Source: an uncultured Chloroflexota bacterium (GTDB taxonomy: Bacteria > Chloroflexota > Anaerolineae > Promineifilales > Promineifilaceae). From it: DNA of 7,580 nucleotides. Positions 6,408-7,580 of the stretch are shown piece after piece. How positions within the stretch are numbered: position 1 is the stretch's first letter; the number at the start of each line of letters is the position of its first letter. The position numbers were made by a program, and so were the translations under genes. The stretch is from NCBI GenBank assembly GCA_937958365.1, contig CALFEW010000013.1, positions 1 through 7,580 of the forward strand. The letters run 5' to 3'. The notes beneath the pieces are model-generated. The model saw nothing but the letters and a program-made list of their open reading frames with translations. It was not told where the DNA came from and did not search any database.

Positions 6408-6419
6408 CGCTGTTATAAT
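6391..6419 (+). promoter_or_regulatory. Extended -10 promoter for the TgpA-like gene
   Basis: A perfect TATAAT (6414-6419) is preceded by TGT (6411-6413), giving the extended -10 form TGNTATAAT. The best -35 at 17 bases is GTGGCA (6391-6396), four of six to TTGACA. Transcription would start near 6426 and leave a leader of about 95 bases before the ATG at 6520. That leader contains an ACGGCCGTT palindrome at 6459-6467. Confidence 0.6.
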
Positions 6420-6505
6420 CTCACACTGGGAAGCTGCGAACTGTGAAATGCCTGCCAGACGGCCGTTATTGGCCGGCGTCGCAAGGCCAACCATTTGGCG
6501 ATTAC

Positions 6506-6512
6506 AAGGTGG
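6506..6512 (+). promoter_or_regulatory. Ribosome binding site for the TgpA-like gene
   Basis: AAGGTGG lies seven bases before the ATG at 6520 and supports that start codon. Confidence 0.6.
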
Positions 6513-6519
6513 CTAAGAC

Positions 6520-7580
6520 ATGCTCAAACGGATAACGTTTAATCTGGAAGAAGGCTGGTCTACGCTGGCCCTGCTGCTCTTGCTCATCATCATCCCCACC
6601 GTAGCCATCATGCAGGCGGAACTGACCCCTGGCACGCACATCTTGCCCGTCGTTGGGATATTGGCGGTTTTGGCCGGCCTGCTGCTGGCCAAGAGCCGAT
6701 TTTCAGCCAACACGGCCCACCTTTTTTCCCTGGTTTATGGTTTGTTTGTGGTCTTTTATCTGGTCGGCACGACGCTGCCGCCGGAACTAACCTGGCACGA
6801 GCGGATACTGGACCTGATCGCGCGGCAGGTAGACTGGTTTCAGAAGGCGTTTGGCGGGGGAACCAGCCGGGATGGATTGGTGTTTGTGGTGCAAACGGCC
6901 GTTGTCTTTTGGCTGCTTGGCTATACGGCCGCGTGGTACACCTTCCGCAAACCCCGTATCTGGCGGGTTGTGTTGCCGACCGGCCTCGTGTTGCTCAGCG
7001 TCGTTTATTACTATTACGGCCCCAAACCTTTGCTGCTCTACCTGGCAATTTACATTGTGGTGGCCCTGGTTTTTGTCGCCCGGACCTTCCTGGTAAGCCA
7101 GGAACAAATCTGGCAGGCCACTGCGGTGCGCTACGAGCAGAGCATTCGTTCCAACTTCATTCGCGCCGGTTTTTTGGCGGCACTGGTATTGTTGATTTTA
7201 GCCTATCCACTGCCCAAATTGTCGGCGAGTACGGCCGTTAACGAAGCCCTCAGCGGCACACGCGGCCCCTGGCGCGAATTTCAGGAAACCTGGACGCGCC
7301 TCTTTTCCGCTTTGCGCGCTTATGGCACGGCCGCCAGCGACCCCTATCAGGAAACGATGGCTTTAGGCGGCCCGCGGTCTGTCGGTAATGATTTGGTGAT
7401 GGACATTTACGTGCCGGAGCCGCTGCCCAATTTGTACTGGCGCGCCATCGCCATGGATACATACCAGGATGGCGCCTGGTCGGCGAACGTGGGCGAAACC
7501 TCCCTCCATTTCCCGGATGATGGCCTGTTGGACACACCTGTATTGCTCGGACGAGAAGTCATCACGCAAACTGTTGTGAA
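6520..7580 (+). CDS. TgpA/DUF3488-type membrane protein, probably transglutaminase-like, 3' partial
   Basis: The frame is open from the ATG at 6520 to the window's end, giving 353 residues with no stop. About seven hydrophobic segments are visible (roughly 15-31, 40-57, 66-84, 118-140, 147-164, 169-188 and 213-230). An external region follows, with DLVMDIYVPEPLPNLYWRAIAMDTY and then QDGAW (291-320). The pattern YWR...D.Y..G.W is typical of the segment between the membrane domain and the catalytic domain in TgpA-like proteins, where it precedes a transglutaminase-like Cys-His-Asp domain. That catalytic part would lie beyond 7580, so activity cannot be judged here. It has its own promoter and a 266-base gap from the oxidase cassette, so it is probably a separate unit. 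A DUF58/MoxR partner set would be expected nearby in many genomes, but none is in view. Confidence 0.75.
   Translation, partial: MLKRITFNLEEGWSTLALLLLLIIIPTVAIMQAELTPGTHILPVVGILAVLAGLLLAKSRFSANTAHLFSLVYGLFVVFYLVGTTLPPELTWHERILDLIARQVDWFQKAFGGGTSRDGLVFVVQTAVVFWLLGYTAAWYTFRKPRIWRVVLPTGLVLLSVVYYYYGPKPLLLYLAIYIVVALVFVARTFLVSQEQIWQATAVRYEQSIRSNFIRAGFLAALVLLILAYPLPKLSASTAVNEALSGTRGPWREFQETWTRLFSALRAYGTAASDPYQETMALGGPRSVGNDLVMDIYVPEPLPNLYWRAIAMDTYQDGAWSANVGETSLHFPDDGLLDTPVLLGREVITQTVV

Larger units (their letters stand above)
756..7238. repeat. Dispersed 8-base palindrome ACGGCCGT, 12 copies
   Basis: Exact copies start at 756, 795, 3401, 3861, 5179, 5288, 5341, 5999, 6077, 6459, 6895 and 7231. Nine continue as ACGGCCGTT, and those at 5179, 5341, 6077 and 6895 are the full 10-base palindrome AACGGCCGTT. 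Copies fall in several genes and reading frames, and one is intergenic. The span given is first to last copy, not a continuous element. Confidence 0.85.

Noticed and set aside
1..7580. CRISPR array, tRNA or rRNA genes, transposase
   Set aside because: I saw no regularly spaced repeats, no tRNA- or rRNA-like sequence and no transposase-like protein on either strand.

Overview
The window holds the structural genes and assembly factors of an aa3/caa3-type cytochrome c oxidase, followed by the 5' part of an unrelated membrane gene. Every recognised gene is on the + strand. The gene set (CuA subunit II fused to cytochrome c, an A2-type subunit I, a very short subunit IV, a CtaG of the caa3 type, SURF1) and the sequence style of subunit II suggest a moderately GC-rich member of the Chloroflexota, perhaps Anaerolineae-like. 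This taxonomic call is inference from protein style, not from a marker gene.

Layout. (1) 1-3872: coxB (subunit II plus cytochrome c, 5' end outside the window), coxA (subunit I), a 66-residue subunit IV and coxC (subunit III), in the order II-I-IV-III, closely spaced, with subunits IV and III sharing one base. (2) 3918-4850: ctaG, a membrane copper-delivery/assembly factor. (3) 4851-5004: non-coding, containing one copy of a ~70 bp dispersed repeat. (4) 5005-6253: a SURF1 gene overlapping a gene for an exported, C-terminally anchored protein whose predicted mature N-terminus is His-Gly-Gly-Gly. (5) 6254-6519: non-coding, with a second copy of the same repeat in inverted orientation and then a good extended -10 promoter. 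(6) 6520 to the end: a TgpA/DUF3488-type membrane protein, probably a transglutaminase-like protein whose catalytic part lies beyond the window.

How it works together: subunit II takes electrons through its fused heme c and CuA centre. They pass to heme a and the heme a3-CuB site of subunit I, where O2 is reduced and protons are pumped. Subunits III and IV support the complex. CtaG, SURF1 and possibly the HGGG protein serve copper and heme insertion. The last gene has its own promoter and is probably a separate unit.

The genes are mostly familiar. What deserves a second look is at the DNA level: a strongly over-represented palindrome, ACGGCCGT (12 copies, several frames plus one intergenic); an inverted pair of ~81% identical repeats bracketing the SURF1 cassette; and small hairpins in three gaps of the oxidase operon. 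At the protein level the best leads are the His-initiated mature protein and the two extra N-terminal membrane segments of subunit I. I found no convincing new multi-gene system.
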